Shown: positions 25,371 through 34,822, counted from the first letter of the stretch. The stretch: DNA of 64,000 nt from Micromonospora noduli (GCF_003264365.1 NZ_PYAK01000035.1:1-64000), one strand, 5' to 3'. A program made the numbers and translations. The notes: a model not told the origin generated them from the sequence alone.

Positions 25371-25970
25371 TCAGCAGGACACGCCCTGCCGGAAGTTCCG
25401 CTCGACGAAGCTGGCCGGGCCGACCTGGAAGTAGCCCACCCCCGGCCGGATCGGGTGGCCGGTGAACAGCTCCACCCGCGACCCCGCCCGGACCAGGTAC
25501 GCCTCGGCGTCCCCCGCGTCGTTGCGGATCAGCGAACCCCGCCAGCCGTAGATCGCCTCCAACTCGTCGAAGGACATGCCGACAGTGGCGCCGGCGGGGG
25601 ACTGCGGCGGCGCGGTGGCCGTACCGACCTCCACCAGTCGCCCGTCGCGGAAGGCCAGCAGGATCACACCCGCCCAGGAACCGGTCGCGCCGGCGTGCAC
25701 CACCCCGCCGCAGGTCGGCACGGTCCAGTCGATGTGCCCGTTGGTGGTGAGCGACGCCAGGCTGGCGCCGATGCGGTACACGCCGACGCCACGAACGCTG
25801 AGCACCTGCGGGTGGCTGTGCCCGGGGTCGACGGCGAGCGGACCGCGGGCCGAGGCGGGCGCGGTGCCGCCGGCCTGGGGCGCTGCCGCCGCCGGGCCGG
25901 CTACCGTCGCCGGGACGAGCGTGCCGAGCGCCAACGCGGCGGTGGTGAGGAGGATCGCGGGACGGTTCAT
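25371..25970 (-). CDS. Secreted hypothetical protein
   Basis: I do not recognise the family. The 199-residue product has a clear signal peptide (hydrophobic LLTTAALALGTLVPATVAG, cleavage near AAAA at residue 30), a 20-residue Ala/Pro linker and a compact domain of about 150 residues with two Cys (TCGG near 89 and the C-terminal Cys), rich in Gly and aromatic residues. The segment VGMSFDELEAIYGWRG resembles the helix-turn pattern found in small outer sensor or inhibitor domains. AAGGAG lies 6 bases before the ATG. The gene stands alone between padR and a divergent kinase. Confidence 0.6.
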   Translation of the reverse strand: MNRPAILLTTAALALGTLVPATVAGPAAAAPQAGGTAPASARGPLAVDPGHSHPQVLSVRGVGVYRIGASLASLTTNGHIDWTVPTCGGVVHAGATGSWAGVILLAFRDGRLVEVGTATAPPQSPAGATVGMSFDELEAIYGWRGSLIRNDAGDAEAYLVRAGSRVELFTGHPIRPGVGYFQVGPASFVERNFRQGVSC

Positions 25971-26104
25971 CGTGGCTCCTTCGGTGATGGGTCTCCTGCC
26001 CTCTTAGTCACCGCGCCAGGGCCAACGGTTCGTCGGGATTGCGACCGGCCGGGTCTACTGTGCAGAGGAACGCCGACCGACCGTGCTGGCCGGGGGTGAG
26101 ACGG

Positions 26105-27520
26105 GTGACGGCTCCACTGCGGATCGGGCCCTACGCCGTCGAGCGACTGCTCGGCGTCGGTTCGTTCGCGATGGTCTGGCTGGGCTACGACCGGGCGCTC
26201 GACGCGCACGTGGCGATCAAGGTGCTGGCCGAGAACTGGAGCCACGACCTACGGGTGCGGGAACGCTTCCTCGACGAGGCCCGGTTGCTGCGCCGGTTGG
26301 AGCACGAGCGGCTGATCCGGGTGCACGCCGTCGGTGAGCTGCCCGACGGCCGCCCGTACGCGGTCCTGGCCTGGGCGGACGGGGGCAGCCTGCGGGACCG
26401 GCTGGCCGCTGGCGAGATCCCCGCGCCGACGGCGTTGCGGCTGCTCGGTGAGGTCTGCGCCGGGGTCGCCGTGCTGCACCGCCACGGCGTCGTGCACCGT
26501 GATCTCACCCCGGGCAACATCCTGTTCCGCTCCGCCGGCCCCGGCGGCGGGGAACAGGTGCTGATCGCCGACCTCGGCCTGGCCAAGGCGCTCGCCGCCG
26601 CCTCCGGGCTGACCGCCCGGGCCGGCACCCCGGGCTACATGGCCCCCGAGCAGGACGATCCGGGGGCGGTGGTCGACACCCGCGCCGACGTGTACGGGCT
26701 CGGCCGGCTCGGCATCCGACTGCTGGCCGCCGACCCGTCGAGCGCGAACCCGACCAGGCCCCATCCGCCTCGGCACTCCCCGGAGATCCGACTTCGGGAC
26801 GACGTGCCTCCGGCGGTCGCGGCGGTGCTCGCCCGGGCCACCGCCCACCGCCAGGCCGAGCGCTACCCCGATGCCGCGACCCTGCACGCCGCGTTGATCC
26901 GCGCGACCGGCCCGGCGGGGCCGGCTACGGTGACCGGTCCGGTGCGGCACCAACCTCGGCCGGCCCGCTCGTACCGGTTGCGGCGGGCCGGGGCCGCTGT
27001 GGTGGCCGTCGCCGCGGTGGGTGTGGCGGGTGCCGAGCCGGGTGGCTCCGGGTCGGCGCGGTCGGTCGGCGGCACGTACGCGACCGGGCCGCTGACAGTG
27101 ACGTTGCCGCCCGGCTGGTCCGCCACTGGTGCCACCTGGGCCGGTCAGTACGGCGCCGACGGCGAACCCGAACCGGCGCTGGTGATGTCGCCGCAACCCC
27201 GCCGCTGGGCAGCCGACCCTCGCCTGCCCGGAGCGTTCGTGGGCCTCTCCGCCAGCACGGCGGCCCGCGCCACGCCCGCCGGGTTCCTGGCCGAGCGCAC
27301 GCACGGCGACTGCACGTCCGCGCCGGCCCGGGTCACCCGGCAGGCCGGCGTCGAGTGGACAGTGGTGGCGTACCGCTGCGAGCGGGGTCGGCCGCAGATC
27401 ATCGAGTCGGCCGCTCTGCACCCCGGCCGACCCGCCCTGGTGTACGTGCAGATCGCCCCACCCGCGGACGGCGGACCCGACTTCGTGGACACCCTGCTCG
27501 CCGGCGTACACCTGCGGTAG
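26105..27520 (+). CDS. Membrane Ser/Thr protein kinase with outer domain
   Basis: The 471-residue protein has a Hanks-type kinase domain (about 7-275): glycine loop LLGVGSFAMV, Lys39 in VAIKVL, catalytic HRDLTPGN at 131-138, DLG at 156-158 in place of DFG, and APE in GYMAPEQDD. HRDLKP reads HRDLTP here, so the usual Lys is Thr. A basic linker, one membrane helix near residue 300 and an outer domain of about 150 residues follow, with two Cys (GDCTSAPA and YRCERG). Start GTG at 26105 was chosen for the purine-rich GGGGGTGAG upstream. The target is unknown; the outer part may sense a cell-surface signal. Confidence 0.85.
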   Translation: MTAPLRIGPYAVERLLGVGSFAMVWLGYDRALDAHVAIKVLAENWSHDLRVRERFLDEARLLRRLEHERLIRVHAVGELPDGRPYAVLAWADGGSLRDRLAAGEIPAPTALRLLGEVCAGVAVLHRHGVVHRDLTPGNILFRSAGPGGGEQVLIADLGLAKALAAASGLTARAGTPGYMAPEQDDPGAVVDTRADVYGLGRLGIRLLAADPSSANPTRPHPPRHSPEIRLRDDVPPAVAAVLARATAHRQAERYPDAATLHAALIRATGPAGPATVTGPVRHQPRPARSYRLRRAGAAVVAVAAVGVAGAEPGGSGSARSVGGTYATGPLTVTLPPGWSATGATWAGQYGADGEPEPALVMSPQPRRWAADPRLPGAFVGLSASTAARATPAGFLAERTHGDCTSAPARVTRQAGVEWTVVAYRCERGRPQIIESAALHPGRPALVYVQIAPPADGGPDFVDTLLAGVHLR

Positions 27521-27538
27521 GTGCGGCCCAACCCGCCC

Positions 27539-28087
27539 CTAGCGGACCACCACGGTGATGGTGTGCTCCCGGCCGTCCTTGGGGATCGTCACGGCGACAG
27601 TGCCGGCGCGGACGAAGCGGATGTCCACCACGCCCGCCTCGTACTGCTGGGAGACCAACTCCGGGCGGTCCACTGTGACGAGCCCCGGCCCGATGCCCTG
27701 GATGCGCAGCACCCCGCCGGTGGCGAAGCAGAGCGATGTGAGCAGCTCGATCTCGGTCTCGGCGAGCGGCAGGTCGTAGCGGACAGCGCCCTGACAGGCC
27801 GGCGTCGCGTCGGTCGGCGGGGGAGTCGTTCGGGGCGTACCCCTTGTTCTGGTGGGTGCGGGCGGTGGCGCGGCCGGGCGCGCGCTGGTCGGCGGCGGTC
27901 GGAACGGCGACCCGGTGGGCGCGGCGATCGCGGAGATCGTGGGGATCGCGGTGGGGGCCGGCGTCGAACGGGTCGGTCCGGGCGGTTGGACGGGCAGGGG
28001 CGAGACGGCGTCGGCGCCGCCGCAGCCGGCGACCGCCACGGTGACCGCGAGGACGACGACGACCCGGCGGAACGACGTGCGGCTCAT
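27539..28087 (-). CDS. Lipoprotein cotranscribed with an ECF sigma factor
   Basis: The 182-residue product has a lipoprotein signal peptide with lipobox VAGC at about residue 21, a long Pro/Thr/Ala-rich spacer (25-90) and a C-terminal domain of about 90 residues with two Cys (PACQG and SLCFA) that I do not recognise. It would be anchored on the outer face of the membrane. Its ATG overlaps the sigma factor stop (ATGA). Position directly after an ECF sigma gene suggests a role in signal input, but there is no cytoplasmic anti-sigma domain to prove this. Confidence 0.7.
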   Translation of the reverse strand: MSRTSFRRVVVVLAVTVAVAGCGGADAVSPLPVQPPGPTRSTPAPTAIPTISAIAAPTGSPFRPPPTSARPAAPPPAPTRTRGTPRTTPPPTDATPACQGAVRYDLPLAETEIELLTSLCFATGGVLRIQGIGPGLVTVDRPELVSQQYEAGVVDIRFVRAGTVAVTIPKDGREHTITVVVR

Positions 28088-28623
28088 TGCGCGCCGAGCC
28101 GTTGCCGGACCTGCCGCCGGGCCAGGTGCAATCGGGACTTCACAGTGCCCAGCGGCACGTCGAGCAGGGCGGCGATCTCCGGGTAGCTCAGCCCGAGGAC
28201 GTCGCGCAGGGCGACCACCTCGGCGAGGTCGGGGTGGACCGCGTCGAAGGCGTCGAGCAGGTCGAGGCGGGTGCCCGCGACCACGCTGGTCCGTCGCGGG
28301 TCGGCCTGGTCGGGCAGCGGTACGCCCTCGGCCTCCAACCGGCAGCGGCGGCGCAGCGTGCGGTACGTGGAGCGGGCCCGGTTGGCGGTCAGCCGGTGCA
28401 GCCAGGTGCGGAACGAGGAGCGCCCCTCGAACCGGGTGATGCCGCCGGCCAGCGCCAGCAAGGTGTCCTGGCAGGCCTCTTCGGCGTCCTCCCGGCTGGG
28501 CAGGAACCGGGCGCACAGCCGCAGCACCTCCGGGCGCACCGCGACCAGCAGGGCGTTCAGCGCGGCCGGGTCGCCGTGCGCGGCGGACCGGGCCAGGGCG
28601 TCGATGTCGTCCGCGTCGGGCAT
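28084..28623 (-). CDS. ECF RNA polymerase sigma factor
   Basis: The 179-residue protein has sigma region 2 (about 20-95, with ARFLPSREDAEEACQDTLLAL and FRTWLHRLTANRARSTYR) and region 4 (about 120-175, with LSYPEIAALLDVPLGTVKSRLHLAR), joined by a short linker: the layout of extracytoplasmic-function sigma factors. It would direct RNA polymerase to stress-type promoters. It is followed with overlap by a lipoprotein gene and has no recognisable anti-sigma gene beside it. Confidence 0.92.
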   Translation of the reverse strand: MPDADDIDALARSAAHGDPAALNALLVAVRPEVLRLCARFLPSREDAEEACQDTLLALAGGITRFEGRSSFRTWLHRLTANRARSTYRTLRRRCRLEAEGVPLPDQADPRRTSVVAGTRLDLLDAFDAVHPDLAEVVALRDVLGLSYPEIAALLDVPLGTVKSRLHLARRQVRQRLGAQ

Positions 28624-28711
28624 GCCGGATGTCCAATGCTCGCCGGTGCCGATCCCTGAGCGTACGACCGGTGCGGCCCGCGTGCCCCCGTTCGGTCCGG
28701 CACCCGACCCG

Positions 28712-29332
28712 CTACTCGAAGCGGGAGACGTCCCCGGCGCCCCTGCGCAGGATCTCCGGCTCGGGCCCGGACAGGTCGATCACTGTCGTCGGCTCCTTAC
28801 CGCAGTCGCCGGCGTCGAGCACCGCGTCGAGTTGGTGGTCGAGCCGTTCCTTGATCTCCCAGCCCTGGGTCATCGGCTCCTCGTCGCCGGGCAGGACCAG
28901 CGTGCTGGACACGAGTGGCTCGGCCAACTCGGCCAGCAGCGCCTGGGTGACGGTGTGCCGGGGCACCCGCACGCCGACGGTCCGCTTCTTCGGGTGCAGC
29001 ATCCGGCGGGGCACCTCCTTGGTGGCCGGCAGGATGAACGTGTAGCTGCCCGGGGTGGACGCCTTCACCAGGCGAAAGACCGAGTTGCTGATCTGCACGA
29101 ATTGGCCGAGCTGGGCGAAGTCGTGGCAGACCAGCGTGAAGTGGTGCCGGTCGTCGAGGTGTCGGATCTGCCGGATCCGGTCCAGCCCGTCCTGGTTGCC
29201 CAGTTGGGTGCCGAGCGCGTAGCAGGAGTCCGTCGGGTAGGCGACCAGCCCACCGCTGCGGATCAGGTCGGCGACCTGCCCGATGACCCGGGGCTGTGGG
29301 TTCTCCGGGTGTACGTCGTAGTACCTCGCCAT
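28712..29332 (-). CDS. YciO/TsaC/Sua5-family protein (L-threonylcarbamoyladenylate synthase-like)
   Basis: The 206-residue protein has the YrdC-type fold: GGLVAYPTDSCYALG near residue 27, KKRTVGVRVPRH near 115 and the final STLVLPG and ILRRGAGDVSRFE. TsaC/Sua5 enzymes make threonylcarbamoyl-AMP for the t6A modification of tRNA. This member follows the YciO subgroup (HHFTLVCHDF rather than the KR[PN] pattern), whose activity may be weaker, so the exact role is uncertain. It is divergent from dnaE. Confidence 0.85.
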   Translation of the reverse strand: MARYYDVHPENPQPRVIGQVADLIRSGGLVAYPTDSCYALGTQLGNQDGLDRIRQIRHLDDRHHFTLVCHDFAQLGQFVQISNSVFRLVKASTPGSYTFILPATKEVPRRMLHPKKRTVGVRVPRHTVTQALLAELAEPLVSSTLVLPGDEEPMTQGWEIKERLDHQLDAVLDAGDCGKEPTTVIDLSGPEPEILRRGAGDVSRFE

Positions 29333-29476
29333 CCTCCGAGACTAGGCGCACCCGGGGAGGATCAGGAGACGAGGGCCACCCTCGGCGCGGACGGTGGAGC
29401 CGCCGAGATCACCTCGGTAGGGTAGGTCCCGGTCGGCTCCGACCAACAAGATCCACACCGCCGGGGGGCGCCACGC

Positions 29477-32400
29477 ATGGCTGATTCGTTCGCGCATCTG
29501 CACGTGCACACCGAGTACTCGATGCTCGACGGAGCGGCCCGACTGAAGGACCTGTTCGCCGAGGCCAAGCGGCTGGGCATGTCCGCTGTGGCGATCACCG
29601 ACCACGGCAACATGCACGGCGCGAACGACTTCTACAACCAGGCGATGGCCGCCGGGATCACCCCGATCCTGGGCGTCGAGGCGTACGTGGCGCCGGAGTC
29701 GCGCTATCACAAGGCGCGGGTCAAGTGGGGTCGCCCGGAGCAGAAGAGCGACGACATCTCCGGTAACGGCGCGATCACCCACAAGACCATGTGGGCGAAG
29801 AACGCGCAGGGCCTGAAGAACCTGTTCACCCTCAACTCGCGCGCCTCCATGGAGGGGCACTACGTCAAGTGGCCCCGGATGGACATGGAGCTGATCGCCG
29901 AGCACGCCGAGGGGATCATGGCCACCACCGGCTGCCCGTCCGGCGCGGTGCAGACCCGGCTGCGGCTGGGTCAGTTCGACGAGGCCCTCAAGGTCGCCGC
30001 CAGCTACCAGGACATCTTCGGCAAGGACAACTACTTCCTGGAGATCATGGATCACGGCCTCTCCATCGAGAGCCGGGTCCGCGAGGGGCTCACCGAGATC
30101 GCCCGCAAGCTGGACATCCCGCCGGTGGTCACGAACGACTCCCACTACACCCACGAGGCGCAGGCCACCGCCCACGACGTGCTGCTCTGTGTGCAGACCG
30201 GCAGCAACATCGACGACCCCAACCGGTTCCGGTTCGAGGGCGGCGGCTACTTCATCAAGAGCGCCGACCAGATGCGCGCAGTGGACTCGTCCGAGCTGTG
30301 GCAGGAAGGCTGCCGCAACACCCTGCTGGTGGCCGAGAAGGTCGACCCGAAGGGCATGTTCGAGTTCCACAACCTGATGCCGCGCTTCCCGGTGCCCGAG
30401 GGGGAGACCGAGGAGTCCTGGTTCCGCAAGGAGACCTTCGCCGGCCTGGCCCGCCGCTATCCGAACGGCATCCCCGAGGGGCACGTCGTCCAGGCCGAGT
30501 ACGAGCTGGGCGTCATCAACCAGATGGGCTTCCCGTCCTACTTCCTCGTGGTCGCCGACTTCATCCAGTGGGCGAAGAACCAGGGCATCGCTGTGGGTCC
30601 GGGCCGTGGTTCGGCCGCCGGGTCGCTCGTCGCGTACGCGCTGGGCATCACCGACCTGGACCCGATCCAGCACGGCCTGATCTTCGAGCGGTTCCTCAAC
30701 CCCGAGCGGGTCTCGATGCCGGATGTCGACATCGACTTCGACGAGCGCCGGCGCGGCGAGGTGATCAAGTACGTCACCGACAAGTGGGGCGACGACAAGG
30801 TCGCCCAGATCGCCACCTTCGGCACGATCAAGGCGAAGGCCGCGATCAAGGACTCGGCCCGGGTCCTCGGCTTCCCGTACGCGGTCGGCGACCGGATCAC
30901 CAAGGCCATGCCACCGGCGGTGATGGGCAAGGACATTCCGCTCACCGGCATCTTCGACAACAAGCACCCCCGCTACGCGGAGGCGGGCGAGATCCGCGGC
31001 CTGTACGACTCCGACCCGGACGTCCGCAAGGTGATCGACACGGCCAAGGGCATCGAGGGGCTGATCCGGCAGACCGGTGTGCACGCCGCCGGCGTCATCA
31101 TGTCCGCCGAGCCGATCATCGAGCACATCCCGTTGATGCGCCGCGACGCCGACGGGGCGATCATCACGCAGTTCGACTACCCGACCTGCGAGTCGCTCGG
31201 GCTGCTGAAGATGGACTTCCTCGGCCTGCGCAACCTGACGATCATCGACGACGCGGTCAAGAACATCGAGCTGAACCACGGCCGGAAGCTCGACCTGCTG
31301 GGCCTGCCGCTGGACGACAAGGCCGCGTACGAGCTGCTGGCCCGCGGTGACACCCTGGGCGTGTTCCAGCTCGACGGTGGGCCGATGCGGTCCCTGCTGC
31401 GGTTGATGAAGCCGGACAACTTCGAGGACATTTCCGCCGTCCTGGCCCTGTACCGACCCGGCCCAATGGGCGTCGACTCGCACACCAACTACGCGCTGCG
31501 CAAGAACGGCCTCCAGGAGATCACGCCGATCCACCCGGAGCTGGAGGAGCCGCTGCGGGAGATCCTGGAGCCCACCCACGGCCTGATCGTCTACCAGGAG
31601 CAGGTGCAGCGCGCCGCGCAGATCCTCGCCGGCTACACCCTCGGCCAGGCGGACCTGCTGCGCCGGGCCATGGGTAAGAAGAAGAAGGAGATCCTCGACA
31701 AGGAGTTCATCCCGTTCCGGGACGGCTGCCGCGAGCGCGGCTACTCCGACGAGGCGATCCAGGCGGTGTGGGACGTCCTGGTGCCGTTCGCCGGATACGC
31801 CTTCAACAAGGCGCACTCCGCCGCGTACGGCCTGGTCTCCTACTGGACCGCGTACCTGAAGGCGCACTATCCGGCCGAGTACATGGCCGGGTTGCTGACC
31901 AGCGTCGGCGACGACAAGGACAAGATGGCGCTCTACCTGGCCGAGTGTCGCCGGATGCGCATCCAGGTGCTGCCGCCGGACGTGAACACCTCGGCCGGGC
32001 CGTTCACCCCGGTCGGCAAGGACATCCGCTTCGGCCTCGCCGCCGTCCGCAACGTCGGGGCGAACGTGGTCGCCTCGATCATGCGCTGCCGGGAGGAGAA
32101 GGGCGAGTACGCCGACTTCTACGACTTCCTGTCCAAGGTGGACGCCGTGGTCTGCAACAAGAAGACCATCGAATCGCTGATCAAGGCGGGCGCTTTCGAC
32201 TCCCTCGACCACCCCCGCAAGGGCCTGCTCGCGGTGCACGCCGACGCGATCGACGCGTACGCCGACGTCAAGCGCAAGGAGGCCGTCGGCCAGTACGACC
32301 TGTTCGGCGCCGGCTTCGGTGACGCCGACACCGGCAGCACCACTGTGATGCCGACCATCGGCGACAGCGAGTGGGACAAGCGCGACAAGCTGGCCTTCGA

Positions 32401-33007
32401 GCGGGAGATGCTCGGCCTGTACGTCTCCGACCACCCGCTGTTCGGCCTGGAGCACATCCTCAACGCGGCAGCCGACACCACCATCGCCTCCCTGGCCGAG
32501 GAGGGCGGGGTGCCCGACGGGGCTGTCGTCACCCTCGCCGGCATCCTCTCCGGAGTGCAGCGCCGGGTCACCAAGCAGGGCCGGGCCTGGGCGTCGGCCA
32601 CCCTGGAGGACCTGGCCGGTGGGGTGGAGACGCTGTTCTTCCCCAACACCTACGAGGTGATCGGGCAGTACATCGCCGAGGACGCCATCGTGGTGGTCAA
32701 GGGTCGGGTGGACCGCCGCGACGACACCCCACGGATCATGGCGATGGACATGTCCATGCCGGACGTCAGCACCAGCGCCACCAACAAGCCGGTCACCCTC
32801 ACCATCCCTGTGCACCGCTGCACGCCGCCGCTGGTGGAGAAACTCAAGGAGACCCTGGTGCTGCACCCCGGCGACACCGAGGTGCACGTCAAACTCCAGA
32901 ACGGCGGGCGCACCACCACCCTGCGGCTGGGCCCGTTCCGGGTGGCGGCGACGACCGCGCTGATGGGTGACCTGAAGAGCGTCCTCGGCCCGGCCAACGT
33001 GAGCTGA
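29477..33007 (+). CDS. dnaE: DNA polymerase III alpha subunit
   Basis: This is the replicative polymerase. The 1176-residue protein has the usual actinobacterial DnaE1 length: an N-terminal PHP domain (HLHVHTEYSMLDGA near 7, with ITDHGNMHG), the palm with catalytic Asp residues in PDVDIDFDERR near 416 and KMDFLGLRNL near 576, the fingers with PGRGSAAGSLVAYALG near 376, helix-hairpin-helix DNA binding near 840, and a C-terminal OB fold near 1015-1050 (VTLAGILSGVQRRVT). The ATG at 29477 gives the conserved start. It is convergent with the ABC-F gene across a perfect hairpin. Confidence 0.98.
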   Translation: MADSFAHLHVHTEYSMLDGAARLKDLFAEAKRLGMSAVAITDHGNMHGANDFYNQAMAAGITPILGVEAYVAPESRYHKARVKWGRPEQKSDDISGNGAITHKTMWAKNAQGLKNLFTLNSRASMEGHYVKWPRMDMELIAEHAEGIMATTGCPSGAVQTRLRLGQFDEALKVAASYQDIFGKDNYFLEIMDHGLSIESRVREGLTEIARKLDIPPVVTNDSHYTHEAQATAHDVLLCVQTGSNIDDPNRFRFEGGGYFIKSADQMRAVDSSELWQEGCRNTLLVAEKVDPKGMFEFHNLMPRFPVPEGETEESWFRKETFAGLARRYPNGIPEGHVVQAEYELGVINQMGFPSYFLVVADFIQWAKNQGIAVGPGRGSAAGSLVAYALGITDLDPIQHGLIFERFLNPERVSMPDVDIDFDERRRGEVIKYVTDKWGDDKVAQIATFGTIKAKAAIKDSARVLGFPYAVGDRITKAMPPAVMGKDIPLTGIFDNKHPRYAEAGEIRGLYDSDPDVRKVIDTAKGIEGLIRQTGVHAAGVIMSAEPIIEHIPLMRRDADGAIITQFDYPTCESLGLLKMDFLGLRNLTIIDDAVKNIELNHGRKLDLLGLPLDDKAAYELLARGDTLGVFQLDGGPMRSLLRLMKPDNFEDISAVLALYRPGPMGVDSHTNYALRKNGLQEITPIHPELEEPLREILEPTHGLIVYQEQVQRAAQILAGYTLGQADLLRRAMGKKKKEILDKEFIPFRDGCRERGYSDEAIQAVWDVLVPFAGYAFNKAHSAAYGLVSYWTAYLKAHYPAEYMAGLLTSVGDDKDKMALYLAECRRMRIQVLPPDVNTSAGPFTPVGKDIRFGLAAVRNVGANVVASIMRCREEKGEYADFYDFLSKVDAVVCNKKTIESLIKAGAFDSLDHPRKGLLAVHADAIDAYADVKRKEAVGQYDLFGAGFGDADTGSTTVMPTIGDSEWDKRDKLAFEREMLGLYVSDHPLFGLEHILNAAADTTIASLAEEGGVPDGAVVTLAGILSGVQRRVTKQGRAWASATLEDLAGGVETLFFPNTYEVIGQYIAEDAIVVVKGRVDRRDDTPRIMAMDMSMPDVSTSATNKPVTLTIPVHRCTPPLVEKLKETLVLHPGDTEVHVKLQNGGRTTTLRLGPFRVAATTALMGDLKSVLGPANVS

Positions 33008-33016
33008 GCCGGCCTC

Positions 33017-33044
33017 GGTCCGGCCGGCGTGCGCCGGCCGGACC
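33017..33044. terminator. Bidirectional terminator hairpin between dnaE and ABC-F gene
   Basis: GGTCCGGCCGGCG (33017-33029) pairs perfectly with CGCCGGCCGGACC (33032-33044). With the two-base gap the real loop will be a little larger. It sits in the 44 bases between two convergent genes. Confidence 0.85.
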
Positions 33045-33051
33045 GCTGGGC

Positions 33052-34689
33052 TCAGACCCGCTCGGGGGCGCTGATCTCGCGCAGTTGGCCGTCGGCCAAC
33101 CGCAACCAGCGCTGCACGCCGATCTCGGCGAGGAACCGTTCGTCGTGGCTGACCACCACGAACGCCCCCTGGTACGCCGACAGCGCGCTCTCCAACTGAC
33201 CCACGCTGACCAGGTCCAGGTTGTTGGTCGGCTCGTCGAGCAGCAGCAGTTGCGGCGCCGGCTCGGCGCAGAGCACACAGGCGAGGGTGGCGCGCAGCCG
33301 CTCACCGCCGGAGAGCACCCCGACGGGCAGGTTCACCCGGGCACCGCGGAACAGGAACCGGGCGAGCAGGTTCATCCGCTTGGCGTCCGGCAGGCTCGGC
33401 GCGTACGCGGCGAAGTTCTCCGCTACCGTACGGTCGAGGTCCAGCAGGTCCAGCCGCTGCGACAGGTACGCGATCCGTCCCTCGCCGCGCTTCAGCTCAC
33501 CGCCGGACGGTTGCAGGTCACCGTTGACCAGGCGCAGCAGCGTCGACTTGCCGACGCCGTTCGCCCCGGTCAGGGCGATCCGTTCCGGCCCCCGGATCAC
33601 CAGGTCGGCGCCGTCGCCGCCGAACAGCTCCCGGTCGTCGAAGTGGGCCCGCATCCCGTGGCCGGAGAAGACTGTGCGCCCGCCCGGGACGGTGGTGTCG
33701 GGCAGGTCCACGACGATGCGGTCCTCGTCGCGTACCGCCCGGCCGGCCTCGTCGAGTCGGGCCTTGGCCTGACCGAGCCGGGACGAGTGTGTCTCCTGCG
33801 CCTTGCCCGCCGACTCCTGCGCGCTGCGCTTGAGCCCACCGGCGACGATCCGGGCCAGGCCGGCGTTCTTCAGGTTCTTCGAGGCGTTGCTGGCCCGCCG
33901 GTCGGCCCGTTCCCGGGCCTGCTGCATCTCCCGCTTCTCCCGCTTGACCTCCTGCTCGGCGTTGCGCAGGTTGCTCTCGGCCACCTCCCGTGCCGCCTGC
34001 ACCGCCTCGGTGTACGCGGTGAAGTTGCCCCCGTACCAGCGGATCTCGCCCTGGTCCAGCTCGGCGATGCGGTCCATCCGGTCCAGCAGTTCCCGGTCGT
34101 GGCTGACCAGCAGCAGGCACCCGGACCACTCGGTGAGGACGTCGTAGAGCTTGTGCCGGGCCTCCAGGTCGAGGTTGTTGGTCGGCTCGTCGAGCAGCAG
34201 CACGTCCGGGCGGCGCAGCAGTTGCGCCGCCAGGCCGAGCGAGACCACCTGGCCGCCGCTGAGGGTGTGCAGCCGGCGGTCGAGCGACAGCTCACCCAGG
34301 CCGAGCCGGTCCAGCTCCGAGCGGGTGCGCTCCTCGATGTCCCAGTCGTCGCCGATGGTGGCGAAGTGCTCCTCGCTGGCATCGCCGGCCTCGATGGCGT
34401 GCAGCGCCGCGATCCGCCCGGCCACGCCCAGCACCTGCGCCACGCTCAGGTCACCGACCAGCGGCAGCGTCTGCGGGAGGTAGCCGAGCACACCGTCGAC
34501 GGTGACGCTGCCGCCGCTGGGCCGCAGCTCCCCGGCGATCAGCCGCAGCAGGGTGCTCTTGCCGGCGCCGTTGGGCGCGACCAGGCCGGTGCGACCGCCG
34601 GGAACGGTGAAGGACAGCTCCGAGAAGACCGGGGTGTCGTCCGGCCAGGAGAAGGACAGGTTCGAGCAGACAATGAACGCATCAGACAT
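33052..34689 (-). CDS. ABC-F family ATPase (possible ribosome-protection/antibiotic resistance protein)
   Basis: The 545-residue protein has two ABC domains in tandem and no membrane segments. Walker A motifs are APNGAGKST near 40 and GANGVGKST near 370; signatures are LSGGQ near 145 and LSGGERLRA near 465; both Walker B motifs end LLLDEPTNNLDL. The linker (about 240-320) is highly charged and helical, as in ABC-F proteins that reach into the ribosome. This family includes housekeeping factors and drug-resistance proteins; an upstream leader with small ORFs supports a drug-inducible one. Downstream is a terminator hairpin shared with dnaE. Confidence 0.9.
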   Translation of the reverse strand: MSDAFIVCSNLSFSWPDDTPVFSELSFTVPGGRTGLVAPNGAGKSTLLRLIAGELRPSGGSVTVDGVLGYLPQTLPLVGDLSVAQVLGVAGRIAALHAIEAGDASEEHFATIGDDWDIEERTRSELDRLGLGELSLDRRLHTLSGGQVVSLGLAAQLLRRPDVLLLDEPTNNLDLEARHKLYDVLTEWSGCLLLVSHDRELLDRMDRIAELDQGEIRWYGGNFTAYTEAVQAAREVAESNLRNAEQEVKREKREMQQARERADRRASNASKNLKNAGLARIVAGGLKRSAQESAGKAQETHSSRLGQAKARLDEAGRAVRDEDRIVVDLPDTTVPGGRTVFSGHGMRAHFDDRELFGGDGADLVIRGPERIALTGANGVGKSTLLRLVNGDLQPSGGELKRGEGRIAYLSQRLDLLDLDRTVAENFAAYAPSLPDAKRMNLLARFLFRGARVNLPVGVLSGGERLRATLACVLCAEPAPQLLLLDEPTNNLDLVSVGQLESALSAYQGAFVVVSHDERFLAEIGVQRWLRLADGQLREISAPERV

Positions 34690-34699
34690 GCGAGTGACC

Positions 34700-34822
34700 T
34701 CAAAGGGTGGGGTGGGCGCGCCTCAGCCGCCCGACGACAACGGGAACCGGTGGAACGACGTCATGGCCTCGGCGGCTGCGCCTACGCGCGCCGAACCGAT
34801 GGCCGAACACATCCGGTCTCAC
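34700..34822 (-). CDS. Leader ORF 2 (40 residues, Arg-rich)
   Basis: A GTG at 34822, coupled to leader ORF 1 through GTGA, opens 40 codons that end at a TGA placed 10 bases before the ABC-F start, inside its Shine-Dalgarno. The peptide carries ARRRRSRG near residue 12 and a Pro/Val-rich PPVPVVVGRL. A ribosome that stalls or finishes here would change the folding and access of the ABC-F start. Translation has not been shown. Confidence 0.4.
   Translation of the reverse strand: MRPDVFGHRFGARRRSRRGHDVVPPVPVVVGRLRRAHPTL

Noticed and set aside
29342..32887. A 1181-codon open frame antisense to dnaE
   Set aside because: It mirrors dnaE codon by codon, is rich in Val, Arg, Gly and Asp as expected for an antisense frame in GC-rich DNA, and has no recognisable domain.
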